Positions 1-10,817 of a DNA stretch of 64,000 nt are shown here, piece by piece. The first letter of the stretch is position 1. Every line of letters starts with the position of its first letter. The position numbers and the translations under genes were made by a program. Origin of the DNA: Cryptomeria japonica (Eukaryota > Streptophyta > Pinopsida > Cupressales > Cupressaceae); contig NC_081409.1 of the NCBI RefSeq assembly GCF_030272615.1, positions 202,288,449 to 202,352,448 on the forward strand, written 5' to 3'. Under the pieces are notes generated by a model that ran no database searches, had not been told where the DNA came from, and was given only the letters and a program-made list of their open reading frames with translations.

Positions 1-396
1 CTTAAAGGCAAATTTTAGGACAAAGGCATGGGAGAATACACTTTAAATCAGACCATGTATTTACGACAAGTCATGAGCTCTCCAAAAGAATATGGAAGGC
101 CACATCCTAACAAGCAAATATCCATCATGGTATTCAAATGGGATCCTACTACCTTTCAAAGATGGGGTGAACTGGAAGAGGAAAGTTTATACAAAATGCT
201 CTACAAAGACATTGAAGATGACACACAAGATCAGATCAATATACCCTATGAGAAATATGGCAAAGGCTTCAAGATTCTACAAAAATTCGGGTATGATGGA
301 AAAAGCCCTCTTGGGTTACGAAAGGAAGGCGTTATGGAGCCCTTACAACCTGAATTGACTGTAAAAGGGAACGCTCGAAGGGACTTGGTTTTCTGA
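1..396 (+). pseudogene. Gag-protease C-terminal piece with G-patch domain (element A)
   Basis: This is the segment between protease and RT of the Tat polyprotein. The G-patch-like part contains KYGKGFKILQKFGYDGK then SPLGL and a GV.EPLQPEL tail (about 245-365). G-patch motifs bind RNA or helicases in cellular proteins and are a known accessory of plant Ty3/gypsy polyproteins. An in-frame TAG at 16-18 replaces the CAG found in copy D. A one-base deletion in an A run near 364-368 shifts the frame, so this reading ends at 394-396. Homology continues in the +2 frame into the RT region. Confidence 0.8.
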
Positions 397-417
397 CTTC
401 CAAGATCCACACTTAAA

Positions 418-2120
418 GGACAGAAGAGGCATCACGAATCAAAATTGCCAAAATTCAACAAGAGGATCGCTATTCCACAGACTCCAACGAATGGGAATGG
501 GGTTCAGACAAATCCTCCAATGACTATGAGCTCACCGAGACATTCAGAGAGCCAGATAAACCCACAAAAGAAGAGGAATTTGATAAAAAGTTTAGAGTTG
601 GTCAAGAAACAACCCATGAGGATTCTGCACAGTCTTCGTCTCAATGTTCTAGGTCGAAATCACATAGGATGAGAACACCTATCCCAGAATGCGCTACTAG
701 TGATGACAATTTGGATTCGCTTGCGATCGAGACTGATGAGGAGAGTGCCATCGATGACCTCGATAATTACCTCGACATACCCGAATATAACCACATCTTC
801 ACTCTTAACCCCGCAAACTCCGAAAACATTAAAGGCCTTCCTCTTGTTCACCACCAACTCATTGACTGGGATCATGAAGGACCAGCACAGTTTGACACAT
901 TCCAAAAAGACGAAGCTGTTATTGACTATCTTGGCATAAGAGATGATCTTCCCCCTGGGGACCATAAAGTAGGGTACACTATAGAACTCAACAACATGGC
1001 ATATTTTGGTGAGGGTGTCAGACCTTCTAGTCGCAAAAATGTGAAAATAAGAACAAATCAAGGGTCTTATGGCGAAAACCACACTGTGGTGCTATCTAAT
1101 CCCAAAAAAGTAAAAAGAAAGGACGTATCTGAGGGCAAAAACCTCTCTGAGGCACCCAAAGATGGAAGGCTCAACATTCTCCCAGCCTCGTATGAGGAAA
1201 AGTCATCCATGTTGGTAGAGGAGACTATCAAAACAAACATTGGTACGGAAGAGGTTCCACACAACATATTCCTGGCTAAATCATTGACAGAGTCCGAAAG
1301 GTCACAATTCATAACTTTCTTCAAGGAACGACAAATCAACTTTGCATGGTCATACGCTAATATGCCTAGACTAGATCCGGATTTGGTAATGCATCATTTG
1401 ACAGTCAAACCGGGGGCAAAGCCAGTGAAACAAAAATTAAGAAAAATGCATCCACAAGTGGCGTTACTAGTCAAAGTAGAACTTGAGAAATTATTGGATG
1501 TCGGATTCATATGCCCAATTGATTATCCTGAATGGATCTCCAATTTAGTACCTGTCAGTAAACCAGATCACAACATCAGAATATGTACAGATTTCAGAGA
1601 TATCAACAAAGCTTGTCCAAAAGATGATTTCCCATTACCAAATATCGACTTGATTGTTGATCTCACGGCAGGTCATGAAATGTTATCATTAATGGATGGA
1701 TTTTCTGGCTATAATCAAATAAGGATCGCACCCGAGGATCAACACAAAACATCATTCACTTGTCCTTGGGGAACTTTCTGCTGGAATGTCATGCCCTTTG
1801 GGCTAAAAAATGCAGGTGCTACATATCAAAGAGCAATGACTACTATCTTCCATGATCTCATGCACGTAACCATGGAAGATTATGTTGATGATCTCTTGGG
1901 TAAATCAGTAGACAGAAATACACATTTGGACATACTTTCAGTCATCTTTGATCGGTTGGAAAAATACAAAGTAAGATTAAACCCCAAGAAATGTGTCTTT
2001 GGAGTAACCTCCGGGAAGCTCCTAGGATTCATTGTGTCCAAAAGAGGAATCAAAGCCGATCCAACAAAAGTCAAGGCTATCTTGGACATGCCACCACCCA
2101 GAAATATCAGTCAACTTTGA
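418..2120 (+). pseudogene. Pol, reverse transcriptase part (element A)
   Basis: The longest open piece is 669-2120 (483 codons); homology to copy D starts just after an in-frame TAA at 414-416. An acidic linker is followed by a conserved LRKMHPQVALLVK segment, then RT motifs: ICTDFRDINKACPKDDFPLP, MDGFSGYNQI, MPFGLKNAGATYQR and the catalytic YVDDLL (about 1877-1894), then the thumb-region LGFIVS. ACPKDDFPLPNID and GLKNAGATYQRAM are typical of Tat/Athila-group RTs rather than chromoviruses. The frame is closed by TGA at 2118-2120 where D reads CAA, and by TAG at 2139-2141; homology continues in the same frame into the next piece. Confidence 0.88.
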
Positions 2121-2141
2121 TCCTTACAAGGGAGACTCTAG

Positions 2142-4502
2142 TCTATACGAAGATTCATAGCACAACTTGCAGATAATTGTAATCCTTTTCAACACCTGCT
2201 ACATAAAAATATCAAATTCAAATGGGATGATAATTGTCAACAAGCTTTCCAGACGCTCAAAGATTATCTCTTGAATCTGCCCATTCTGATGCCACCAGTT
2301 CTAGATCAGCCTTTGCTACTATACATATCAGCTACTCCAACAGCACTGGGGGCACTCCTAGCAAAACAAATTGCTGACGGCAAGGAAAAGGCAGTATACT
2401 ATATCAGTCGCACATTGGTGGGATATGAGCTAAACTACACACCAATCGAGCGTGCATGTCTCGCTGTGGTCTTTGCTTCACAGAAATTACGACATTATAT
2501 GCTCACTCACAAGACTAAGTTGATTGCAAGGATAGATCCATTGAAATACCTCCTCAATAAAGCAACACTTACTAGGCGGCTGGCCAAATGGATAATGATC
2601 CTTAGTGAATTCGACATTGAGTATGTGGACAGAAAAGCAATAAAAGGACAAGCCATCGCGGATCAATTAGCAGATGCCCCCATGATTGATGATGTTCCTC
2701 TAAATTCAGAATTTTCAGATGAATCCATTTTAACAATATCACATGCAAAACCATGGCAACTGTACTTTGACGGCTCATACACACAGCATGGGGCAGGAGC
2801 GGGCATCCTCTTCATAACTCCTCAAGGCGACTCTATACCAAAATCATACCGCTTATCATTTCCTTGCACTAACAATATAGCGGAATATGAGGCATTAACA
2901 ACTAGATTGCGCATTGCAGTTCAGTGGAAGATCCAAGAAATTCATGTTTTTGGGGATTCCCAACTTGTCATCTATCAAGCAACTGATGATTACCAAACAA
3001 AAGATGAAAAATTACTGCCTTACAAGCAAATGGTGGATGATTTGAAACAACATTTCACAAAGATAGATTTTGAGCAGATACCAAGAGAGCAGAATCGTGC
3101 CGCCGATGCCATGGCTACAATTGCTTCACTGATTGATCTACCTCAAAATGAGACCTACTATGAGTTCTTGGTGGACAAACTGCTGGTTCCTTCATATGAG
3201 ATCACTCCTACTGAAATGATATGTGTTGTTGGTCCCGAATCCCAGTTATATGGTTCCATCTTCACATACCTTCACGACAATACCCTACCTCCTGATCTAT
3301 CAAATAACCAACGACGCACCTTCATTCACCAATCCTCTCGATATGTCATTTTAGTTGATATCCTATCCTGGCGAGGTCTAGATGGCACTCTTCTTAGATG
3401 TTTAGAAAGAGACGAAGCTCAGATTGCGTTACGTGAAGTGCATGAAGGGATATGTGGTCCACATGCTAGTGGTCCTACCTTGGCCAAGAAACTCATTAGG
3501 ACTGGATATTACTGGCCCAATATGGAAAAAGACTCATATCAGTTTGTCAAGAAATGTAAGCAATGTCAAATTCATGGAGACCTCATACATGCACCAGCAC
3601 AAGAACTACAACCACTTGCGTCTCCTTGGCCCTTTTGTCAGTGGGGACTCGATCTCATAGGCAAGATTCACCCTCCTTCTTCCAATGGTCACAAATTCAT
3701 TATCACAGCCACAGAGTATTTCACAAAGTGGATTGAAGCCATGCCTCTCACACAAGTCACTGGAAAACAGATTGCTACATTCATCCTTAACTATATCATA
3801 TGCCAATATGGTATTCCTATTTCCATTATTACTGATAACGGGTGTCCCTTCAAAAATCAGGATGTTTGTGAACTCTGTGACTGCTTCCATATTTCCCATC
3901 ATTTCTCCACACCATATTACCCCCAAGGTAATAGCCAAGCTGAGGCATCTAATAAAACAATCCTTAAAATCCTCAAGAAGATAGTCGACAACGCTAGCCA
4001 TAATTGGCATATCCAACTCAATCCTGCACTTTGGGCCTATCGCACAAGTGTTTGCACACCTACAGGAGCTACACCATATTCACTTGTTTATGGAACTGAA
4101 GCCATCTTGCCTATTGAGGTCGAGTTACCCTCTTTACAGGTCTCTTTGCAAAACATCATCACTGATGAAGATTACAGGGTCTCTCACTTACAAGAACTAG
4201 AACTGCTGGATGAACGGAGACAAACTGCTTTTAATCATCTCAAGGCTTACCAACAACGAATGAGTCGTAGCTACAATCACAAAGTCAAGCCTCATACATT
4301 TGAGGTAGGTGACTTGGTTCTCAGAGAAAACCCCAAGAATCAGCAAGATAGAGAGAAGAAGGGCAAGTTCGAACCAAATTGGCTTGGTCCCTACATCGTT
4401 ACAGCAGCATACAGATCTGGGGCATATCAGCTCTCAACTACAGAAGGTGAACCTTTGGAGGATCCTATAAATAGTATGCACCTTCACAGGTTCTACACAT
4501 AG
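2142..4502 (+). pseudogene. Pol, dual RNase H plus integrase (element A)
   Basis: In frame with the RT piece after the TAG at 2139-2141; open from 2271 at the latest to TAG 4500-4502. First comes the Ty3-type RNase H (LLYISATPTALGALLA, where the usual first catalytic Asp is replaced). A tether follows, then a second archaeal-type RNase H with intact-looking DGSYTQHGAG, EYEAL, GDSQLV and AADAMA (D-E-D-D). Dual RNase H is a hallmark of the Tat lineage. Integrase follows: H2C2 zinc finger (HEGICGPH..., CKQCQIHG), then the catalytic D-D-E core (WGLDLIGK, IITDNG, QAEASNKT). The C-terminal domain has VGDLVLR and WLGPY and no chromodomain. It ends HLHRFYT, shared with C and D. Confidence 0.9.
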
Positions 4503-5750
4503 CTCTTCAGAATATCCTAATTCAAAAATACAAAAAAAAAAATCAAAAAATTCAAAAATACAAAAGAATTATAAAACAAAAAAAAATCGTTACTTGGTGA
4601 AAACCTGGCAAACAGGCGCCTTGTGACACAAAAAAAATCAAAAAATCAAAAAAAGTAAAGAGAAATAATTTCGTCCAATGGTGAAAACCACTTTGGTGGC
4701 GCCCTGGGCAAGTACCATGGTGAAAACTGGGTCACCAGTGCCATGCATAGAGGCATTGCTCCTCCCTCCTTCAGGATCCACTTTCATCCTTTCACTTTGC
4801 ACACACTCACAACCTATTCGTTCATAATAAACTTACCCATTCCCATCATGGCTTGTTATTGATCTACCTAAGATTGGTTAGCCATTCATAATAAAACTCC
4901 CTTTCCATCCATAATAAATCAGATCCTATCTGTGGCTAAGGCAAATCCTATGTCTAGTGATGGGTGTGGAACTAAGAACATCACATGTTTCGAGGAGTAC
5001 AATTTCTTTCAGCTTCCTTCAGTCTATTCGCGCACAATCTGCAATAAAGCAACATTTGCATTGTCAGTCCGCAATAAAGTTTCATCTTCTCCGCAATAAA
5101 GTATCAGCTTCATGGATTCAGTCAGTTTCAGATGAGACAGGAACAACAATGGGCTTCAACAAATCAAATCTTTCAACAAACTCAGACAACATATGGTTCA
5201 GTGCTATCTATCCTTTTTGTGAAAGTAAACATTGTGACCACAATCAAATAAGACTTATACAAGTGACAAGAGACACTAAACTTGAGGACTACAGTGGATG
5301 TTGGTGTTGAGTCTTGGTTTTCTTTTGATTTTATCTTTTGGTGACGTGTCTTTTAGCTTTTCCGGGATGTCTCTGACTAGAGATTCTATCTCCAGGATGT
5401 CTTTGGCTAGAAAGGCGAGGATGGGGTATCGTCACCTATTTGTATTTGTTGTCTATGGATTGTCTCTTAGTAATGCTATGACTTGTCCAAGGATATGAGG
5501 ACACTATGAGTCTAGTATGAACTAGGGCATTCCTTGTTTGTGACTGTCTTATCTCCATGCAAACAGGTACAATGACTTTCTAGGTCGAACATATGCCTCG
5601 ATTGTCATAACCTACTTGCCATAATAAAGCTCAATGATGATAACGCACAAGAAGCTCTTTCACGTTCATCTCTTCTATCTTTCATCCCCCTTTCTTGATT
5701 GACTTCCATCGTCCTTCTTGAGTCCGTGTAGCCTGCTATCACATGACTGA
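4503..5750 (+). other. Post-integrase spacer of element A
   Basis: Non-coding apart from a small ORF listed separately. It starts with an A-rich stretch of repeated TCAAAAA and ACAAAAA (4520-4660). Three GGTGAAAAC-led units follow (about 4598, 4680 and 4719), alternating with GGCGCC. Next come clusters of AATAAA-bearing motifs: CATAATAAA at about 4825-4915 and GCAATAAAG at about 5041-5102. The same order occurs in reverse in C (about 39330-40600) and D (about 52560-53770). It may provide 3' ends for the pol transcript; this is inference. Confidence 0.6.
5298..5498 (+). CDS. Small conserved ORF, 66 codons, unknown function (element A)
   Basis: Sense-strand ORF in the spacer after integrase. 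It begins MLVLSLGFLLILSFGD, a hydrophobic stretch resembling a signal peptide or one membrane span. An imperfect internal repeat follows (MSLTRDSISR then MSLARKARMG), and it ends AMTCPRI. ORFs of exactly the same length and start lie at the equivalent place in C (39614-39814) and D (52794-52994). It overlaps the end of a longer frame at 4957-5310. I recognise no family. Equal length in three copies may reflect selection or just recent shared ancestry; the several amino-acid differences between A and D do not clearly favour selection. Confidence 0.35.
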   Translation: MLVLSLGFLLILSFGDVSFSFSGMSLTRDSISRMSLARKARMGYRHLFVFVVYGLSLSNAMTCPRI

Positions 5751-6160
5751 GTATAATGACACACCAAAAACATTTGCATTTCATGTACTTGCACCTGCAT
5801 TACCACATATAAGCATTTCATACATACATATAGATATCACAACTGCATCACATCTTGCACACAACACCTGTTAGCACAATTTACATTTGCATTATCATAT
5901 TCATCTGCATTTACATACATTCACATTTGCATCATGCATACACATATAAAACATAAACAAACATAAAAGAACAAAAATATTGCATTGCATCATATACATA
6001 TTTGCATCCATATCATAAGCATCACATAAGAACATCTCATCACATAAGTACACATGCATATAGCTGCCGCAAAGATGAATCATCTCATATATATAATCAA
6101 AAGTGTCATGATACAATGATGTCAAAAAATCATATGGCTACAAAATCACCCGCAGGTGTC
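5750..6160. repeat. CAT/ATG-rich low-complexity tract (element A)
   Basis: Irregular runs of CATTTGCAT, CATACA and ACATATAAGCAT between the spacer and the 3' end of the antisense PMD gene. The equivalent tract appears in C (about 38950-39350), D (about 52130-52530) and, much longer, in E (about 17800-18560). No gene is seen. It may hold the 3' flank of the antisense gene. Confidence 0.6.
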
Positions 6161-8231
6161 TACATCATCATACAAAAATGGTACAATACTGATACATAGG
6201 GAGCCCTCTAAGGCTATGATGAACTCCCTCCCTCGGAGCCGCCTGGCCTCGATAGAATCTGAGCCCCCGAAGGACCTGCCCTAGGATCATCCCTCCTGTC
6301 CCCTCTATCTGGTGGTGGTGGAGGACCCATAACCCCAGCACTCGATGCATGTCTCCTCCGGCTGCCTCCCGTAGCTGTCGCTGTCCGCAATGGTCTATGG
6401 AAGCTCCTCGCCCGCTGATCTGTTGGCACTGCACCATAATATAGGTCCCGCCAGTAGGTAATCTCCTCTCCTGCCCGTAGGACATATGCATAGCCTACCC
6501 CTGTGTCCTCCGTCGCCTGTCTCCCTGCCCTCAGCGCTATCTCAGCCTCTGTGTAGCACTGAATCGCCTGATCTCTCTCCCGCTCAGTATCTCTAAGCCT
6601 CATCCTGAGCCGATCTCTCTCCCTCTCCAAATCTTGTATCTCATCTGCCTGGCCCTGGCAGATCTCCCTGAGCTCAATCAGCTCATCCTCCTCTGGGTCC
6701 CCCCCCTCTGCCTCTTCCTATGGCTCTCCCTCTGTGGGTGCCTGTCCCTGTACCTGTACCTGTAGTGGTGCCTATATGGGTATCTGTCTCTGTACATGCC
6801 TTTGTGCCTGTACCTATCTTCGTCCCTGCTCCTGTGCCTGTACTGGCACCTGTCCCTGTGCTCTGGGACCCTGTGCTGCTGGTACCTGTAGGGGCAATCC
6901 ACCGTGGCCCCTCACCACCTCAGCCTATCTCTCCTATCCACCTTCCCTCCGAGGTGCAACCCTCCTCTCCCCAACTACTCCCCTCCACCTCCGTCAGCCT
7001 CTGCCCCCATCACCTCCACCATCATCATCATCGTCCCCCCCTCCATCTCCATCCAATAGCTCTCCTAGATCTGTCAATCGTGGAAATGGATGCTCTGCCC
7101 AATATGCTGTATACTCAGCATCCATCCCGGCATCCTCGATCTTAGGCCACATATCCCAGGGTAGGGGCATCATCTCTGCCAGCTGTGTGAGTGCCTGATC
7201 ATATGACAGCAAGGGCCCAAACTGTGCCTGATCCCTAACTGTGTGGGCATACATGCCCGAACCCCGTGGCATCCTCTAGATCCTACCATACTACCTGCAC
7301 ACCCTGTCCACCAGCTATCTCTCTAGCACATAGGGTGTCCGCCCAATTAGGTACCTACTCCGGAAGGTGTAGGGCAGCTCCACTGCATCATCCTCCCAAT
7401 CCTCACAGCCTAGATATGGTCTCCATATGACCACATCAATGTCATCGATCACCCGCCGCTAATGCTCCAACCTACCAATCTGCGGCTGTGATGTGATCAT
7501 ATCATATAAGTGTACAAAGTTGTGTCTGTGACCCCTACCCCTGAAGTGTATTGGTCGGGTAATCGGCAGATGCTCATAGGCCCATACCTGCAGCAGTGTC
7601 ACTCCACAGCCCAACCCCACTGATCCATGATACACAAACTGGTGAAGCTCGTAATACAAATGGGCCAGCACACATGGTCCCCAGGCGTATCTGGTGTGCT
7701 GCGTCACCAGTGTCTCCAGTGCTCCCCCCTAGCCCACAGCCAACTCCCGTGTCGCCCTGTCTGGACATAGGAATCCACTGATTGCTCCTCCGATCATGGC
7801 TGGCAATGCTAACCCTATGGCTGTCATGGTGTCCCATGCCACATGTCCTGCCCTCATCTCTAATCCAGGGTCCTGAAACACCCGTCTCAATGCCTCCTGA
7901 TCTCCATCACGATCATATGGAATCAAATCTCCATCAATCGGTATCCGCAGAATCCTGTAGACATCCTCCAGGGTGACGGTCATCTCACCCATCGGCAAAT
8001 GGAAAGTGCACGTCTCAGAGTGCCATCTCTCAGCAAGCGCAATCAGCAAAACCATGTTTGCCCGAAACTCAGGCACATACAACATATGTCTCAGACCCAT
8101 CTCCTCGATGGTGGCTCTGTCCCCAACCGACAGCTCAGGTCGCAACCTCTGCATCGACGAGAATCTCTCTCGTGACTCCAGCATCGGCAAGTACTCCTGC
8201 AGTCAAGCAAATCAATCATGTCAGTCATAGT

Positions 8232-8506
8232 GGCATTCACTGTTTATCAAAAAATGCTACTCGTTATCTAAATGCACATAGCTATTTATCCTAATGACAC
8301 TCACTGTTCATCACAAAGTGTTACTATCTATCCTAGTAGTACTCCCTGTTCATCACAAAGTACTATGTGTGTGACACTCACTGTTCATCACAAAGTGTTA
8401 TTCACATTTGCACTCCCTGTTCATCACAAAGTGCTGCTCATACTTTGGGTACTCCCTGTTCATCACAAAGTACTCTATCTTGGTACTCACTGTTCATCAC
8501 AAAGTG
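8232..8506 (-). repeat. Intron minisatellite 1 of the PMD gene (element A)
   Basis: Seven imperfect copies of a unit whose core on the minus strand is TTTGTGATGAACAG(T/G)GAG, spaced about 33-55 bp by variable linkers such as CACTAGGATAGA. It occupies the 3' part of the antisense gene's intron. The same array is at the same place in C (8 copies) and D (7 copies). Confidence 0.85.
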
Positions 8507-8639
8507 TCTTGATCTATCCTAGTCTTCCTAGAGGACCTGCTTGAGTGTATCCTCTCAATAGCTTATCCAATCGACAGCGTATGTTCATCACAGAACTGGC
8601 GATTTGACCTAGAAGACCAAAACTTGCATTTTTCAACGC

Positions 8640-8865
8640 AAACGCGCTTGACTGACACAAACGCGACTACAGACTGCACAGACGCCCCTGTATAACACAA
8701 ACATGCTTATATCATGCATAAACGCGACTTGGCGACGTAGACGCCCCTGAATGAGATAAACACGCCCGCATCCGACGCAAACGCGGTTCTAGACGTAGAC
8801 ACGCCTAGCGGACACAGACGCGCCTGGCACCGACACAGACGCGTTTCGACGGTTTTTGACATTTT
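8640..8865 (-). repeat. Intron minisatellite 2 of the PMD gene (element A)
   Basis: About ten degenerate units with core GCGTCTGTG / GCGTTTGTG on the minus strand (read on + as CACAGACGC or ACAAACGCG), spaced about 17-25 bp. It lies in the 5' part of the intron. It is GC- and CpG-rich within an AT-rich element. The same array is in C and D. Confidence 0.8.
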
Positions 8866-9116
8866 TTAGCCCAACATGTAAGCGCATTTATTACTCTAAC
8901 TAGCATGCATTAATGACAAAATTAAATGCATCAAAGTACAAGGAGGTTTGGTGGTACTTACCAGCTCTCCTGCCTCTGCTGGCCTCTGGAATTGGCGAAC
9001 ACAGTCGAATCTATGCACGAAAGCCATCACTGTTGACTGCTGCTACTCTTTTCTTGCTCTGCACTTTGCTCTCGTGAAGGTGTAGATGACAATGAGGATG
9101 TCTTTTGCCCGTGGTC

Positions 9117-9125
9117 TATCTTATA
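9117..9125 (-). promoter_or_regulatory. TATA box of the antisense PMD gene (element A)
   Basis: TATAAGATA on the minus strand, 90 bp upstream of the exon 1 ATG. A conserved CTCATTGTCATC about 30 bp downstream could hold the start site. CTAGGG repeats lie directly upstream. The motif is at the same position in C (TATAAAATA) and D (TATAAGATA). Confidence 0.6.
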
Positions 9126-9223
9126 GCCTACCCTAGCCCTAGCCCTCGTTTCCCGAGTCAGTCTTCTTTATCCCGTGACTCTGTCACTTTATCCAGTCAG
9201 TCCATTCTATCCCGTCTTTCTTA

Positions 9224-9272
9224 TCGAGAGATTGTCTTTGATCTTTTTAGACATTTTCATCCAATCTCTCGA
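9224..9272. other. Inverted repeat upstream of the polypurine tract (element A)
   Basis: TCGAGAGATTG at 9224-9234 and its exact complement CAATCTCTCGA at 9262-9272 can form an 11-bp stem with a 27-base loop. It is identical in stem sequence and position in C and D. It is followed by GAGGGGGCATA, a block also recognisable in E. Confidence 0.7.
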
Positions 9273-9356
9273 GGGGGCATATCATTCCCATCTTGGGGCA
9301 ACTCTGTATCAGTTCATCTTATCTTCTTTGAAACAACGCAACAAGCCGCATTGTCT

Positions 9357-9371
9357 CAAAGAGGGGCAAAA
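9357..9371 (+). promoter_or_regulatory. Polypurine tract (element A)
   Basis: CAAAGAGGGGCAAAA abuts the LTR start TGTAGACAC. It would prime plus-strand DNA synthesis. The same tract precedes the LTRs of D and, as AAAAGAAGGGCAAAA, of E. Confidence 0.85.
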
Positions 9372-10138
9372 TGTAGACACTCAAAATTGTCATGTCTAAT
9401 TAAATAAATATTTTATTTATTTAATTATCTAAGCCTAATTCTTCTATTAATTAAATAAATCTTTATTTATTTAATTAATTCATTTATCCTCTTCTAGCCT
9501 TATTTCTCATTTAAATAAATACATTTATTTATTTAAATTATCCTTTTCCTAAATTAAATAAATATTTTATTTATTTAATTATCCTACTTCTTCTATTAAT
9601 TAAATAAATCTTTATTTATTTAATTAATTCATTAGCTTTTTCTACACATGACACATGTCATTCATCTCTTAATTCCTACACTACCTACCTCTTTCATTAT
9701 TTTATTATTTCCTCTACCTACCCTCTAATCCTAGCCGACCTCCTTTTTACACCTCTCAATCTTATCCCTCCATTTCTTATGGTGTCTTCTATTTAAGGAG
9801 ATGCCTCCTTCATTATCAAACCCTAATCGACAATCTTGAAGACTTGGCTACACTACGATCCTACTTGCAACCACATTCCGTTCTTTATTGAGCTCTTGTG
9901 CACATAAAATCTGATAGCAAATATATCAAGAAAGATCAATGGAGATAGGAAGAATGGAGATCAAAACCCTATTGGACATGTGATGGTATCATCTTTGTGA
10001 TTTTGTTTTATTTACATTGTCTTAGGTAATCTTCATATGTTATGGTGGATCTTTGTTGTTGTTAGGCTAGGGTTTTCTGGTTGAATTCATTTAGCCTTTC
10101 AATCTTGTTATTATTGTTATCCATTTTCACCATACACA
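9372..10138 (+). repeat. 3' LTR of element A (767 bp)
   Basis: Starts TGTAGACACTC after the polypurine tract and ends CACCATACACA, giving TG...CA termini matching the LTRs of C and D. The U3 part holds a run of AT palindromes (AATTAAATAAAT/ATTTATTTAATT, about 9397-9632). A TATTTAAG box lies at 9790-9797. The next five bases (10139-10143, AGTAG) should be the target duplication. Confidence 0.92.
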
Positions 10139-10765
10139 AGTAGTATGATGGCACTAAGGTCTCTTGTCCATATTGGAGGTTTATAGTTTGAATCTTGGAT
10201 TTTCACCTTCAAAACCATTCAAAACCCTCCTTTTTTACCCATTTTTGGGACAGTCATGGAGAAGGCCTAAGAGACCCTAAGACTTTATGAATCTTCAAGT
10301 ATTCCCAAAAGGGTATCCAAAAATGTAAAGCATTTGTTCTGGAAGTCCATCATTTGAACAAGGTGAGCACAAAACCCCTAATGGAGGGCTAATTGCCTAG
10401 TATCCCGTTTTAGGCCTAAAACCAAGTTTTTGACAAATCAGGTATGCCAATGAAGGTAGGAAAGCATGAAATCCAACAAAACAAGTTGAAACAGGTCAAC
10501 CTAACATGAATCCAACCTATTTGGTGAGTTTGGCTTCATAAGTTGGTTTTGGAGCCCTTTGAAGGATGTCATCAACTAGGGAGTTGGAGCCTTTGAGTAG
10601 CCAAGGAGAGCTTGACATAGGGAGGTGGAGTAAGGTGAGTTGTTAGACTACCTTTGAGATATTTGTACTTTGACTTTGGTGTTTACATCTTGAAAATAGA
10701 AAGGAACTATTAGCTTGCAAACATACTAGCCACTTAACAACCACCCAGCACTATCCTCCCTATCA
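10139..10765 (+). repeat. 5' LTR of element B, 3'-terminal part
   Basis: Matches 16989-17604 of the 3' LTR nearly base for base, with one obvious 10-bp duplication around 10200-10225. Ends CCTCCCTATCA just before the primer site. Its left limit is the insertion point of element A. Confidence 0.9.
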
Positions 10766-10768
10766 TAG

Positions 10769-10780
10769 TGGTATCAGAGC
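10769..10780 (+). promoter_or_regulatory. Primer binding site for initiator Met-tRNA (element B)
   Basis: TGGTATCAGAGC, complementary to the 3' end of plant initiator tRNA-Met, three bases after the 5' LTR end. Confidence 0.9.
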
Positions 10781-10817
10781 TCAGTTACACTTGGGAAGAA
10801 GTAGCAATTTGGCAACC

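Larger units (their letters stand above)
6214..9027 (-). pseudogene. Antisense plant mobile domain (PMD) gene, two exons (element A)
   Basis: Exon 1 is 9027-8962 (ATG, 22 codons, MAFVHRFDCVRQFQRP...). It ends at a GTAAGT donor; the intron is 8961-8197, and exon 2 (8196-6214) starts after CTGCAG. Both exons are in phase 0. Exon 2 has PMD signatures: GLRHMLYVPEF, LIALAERWHSETCTFHLP, GEMTVTLEDVYRILRIPIDG, and ISGFLCP with YELHQFVYHG further on. An acidic Asp-rich stretch, a Val/Gln/Pro-rich low-complexity part, a coiled coil (LERERDRLRMRLRDTERERD) and a PPPPP tail follow. The whole 682-codon frame stays in register but carries about ten stops, the first at 7729-7731. The PMD (PF10536 type) is known from TEs and from MAIN/MAIL1 proteins. 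Function here is unknown. Confidence 0.85.
1..10138 (+). mobile_element. Element A: Tat-type Ty3/gypsy retrotransposon, 5'-truncated by the window edge
   Basis: Order on + is: end of gag-protease with G-patch, RT, RNase H, second archaeal-type RNase H, integrase, 1.7 kb spacer, antisense PMD gene, polypurine tract and 3' LTR. The same order is seen in reverse in elements C and D. Comparison with complete D (15.8 kb) shows that about 5.7 kb of A (5' LTR, leader, gag, protease) lies left of the window. A ends inside the LTR of chromovirus B: the bases after its LTR match the interior of B's other LTR. Pol has one frameshift and several nonsense codons, so A is defective. Confidence 0.9.

Noticed and set aside
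660-1339. Minus-strand ORFs opposite RT in A (and the matching + strand ORFs in C and D)
   Set aside because: They mirror the coding strand of pol, with no domain and no independent conservation.
4957-5310. 117-codon + strand ORF after integrase in A
   Set aside because: Partly parallel in C, but the equivalent frame in D is not open, and it covers repeat-rich spacer with AATAAA motifs; kept only as a note.
6720-7198. Two + strand ORFs rich in Val-Pro or Cys-Thr (141 and 154 codons)
   Set aside because: They are antisense readings of the Gln/Val-rich low-complexity part of the PMD gene; the CCTGTA/CCTGTC repetition opens several frames at once. Counterparts at 51019-51505 are shadows too.
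8232-8506. Regularly spaced repeats that might suggest a CRISPR array
   Set aside because: Plant nuclear context, variable units and spacing, no cas genes; it is an intron minisatellite.
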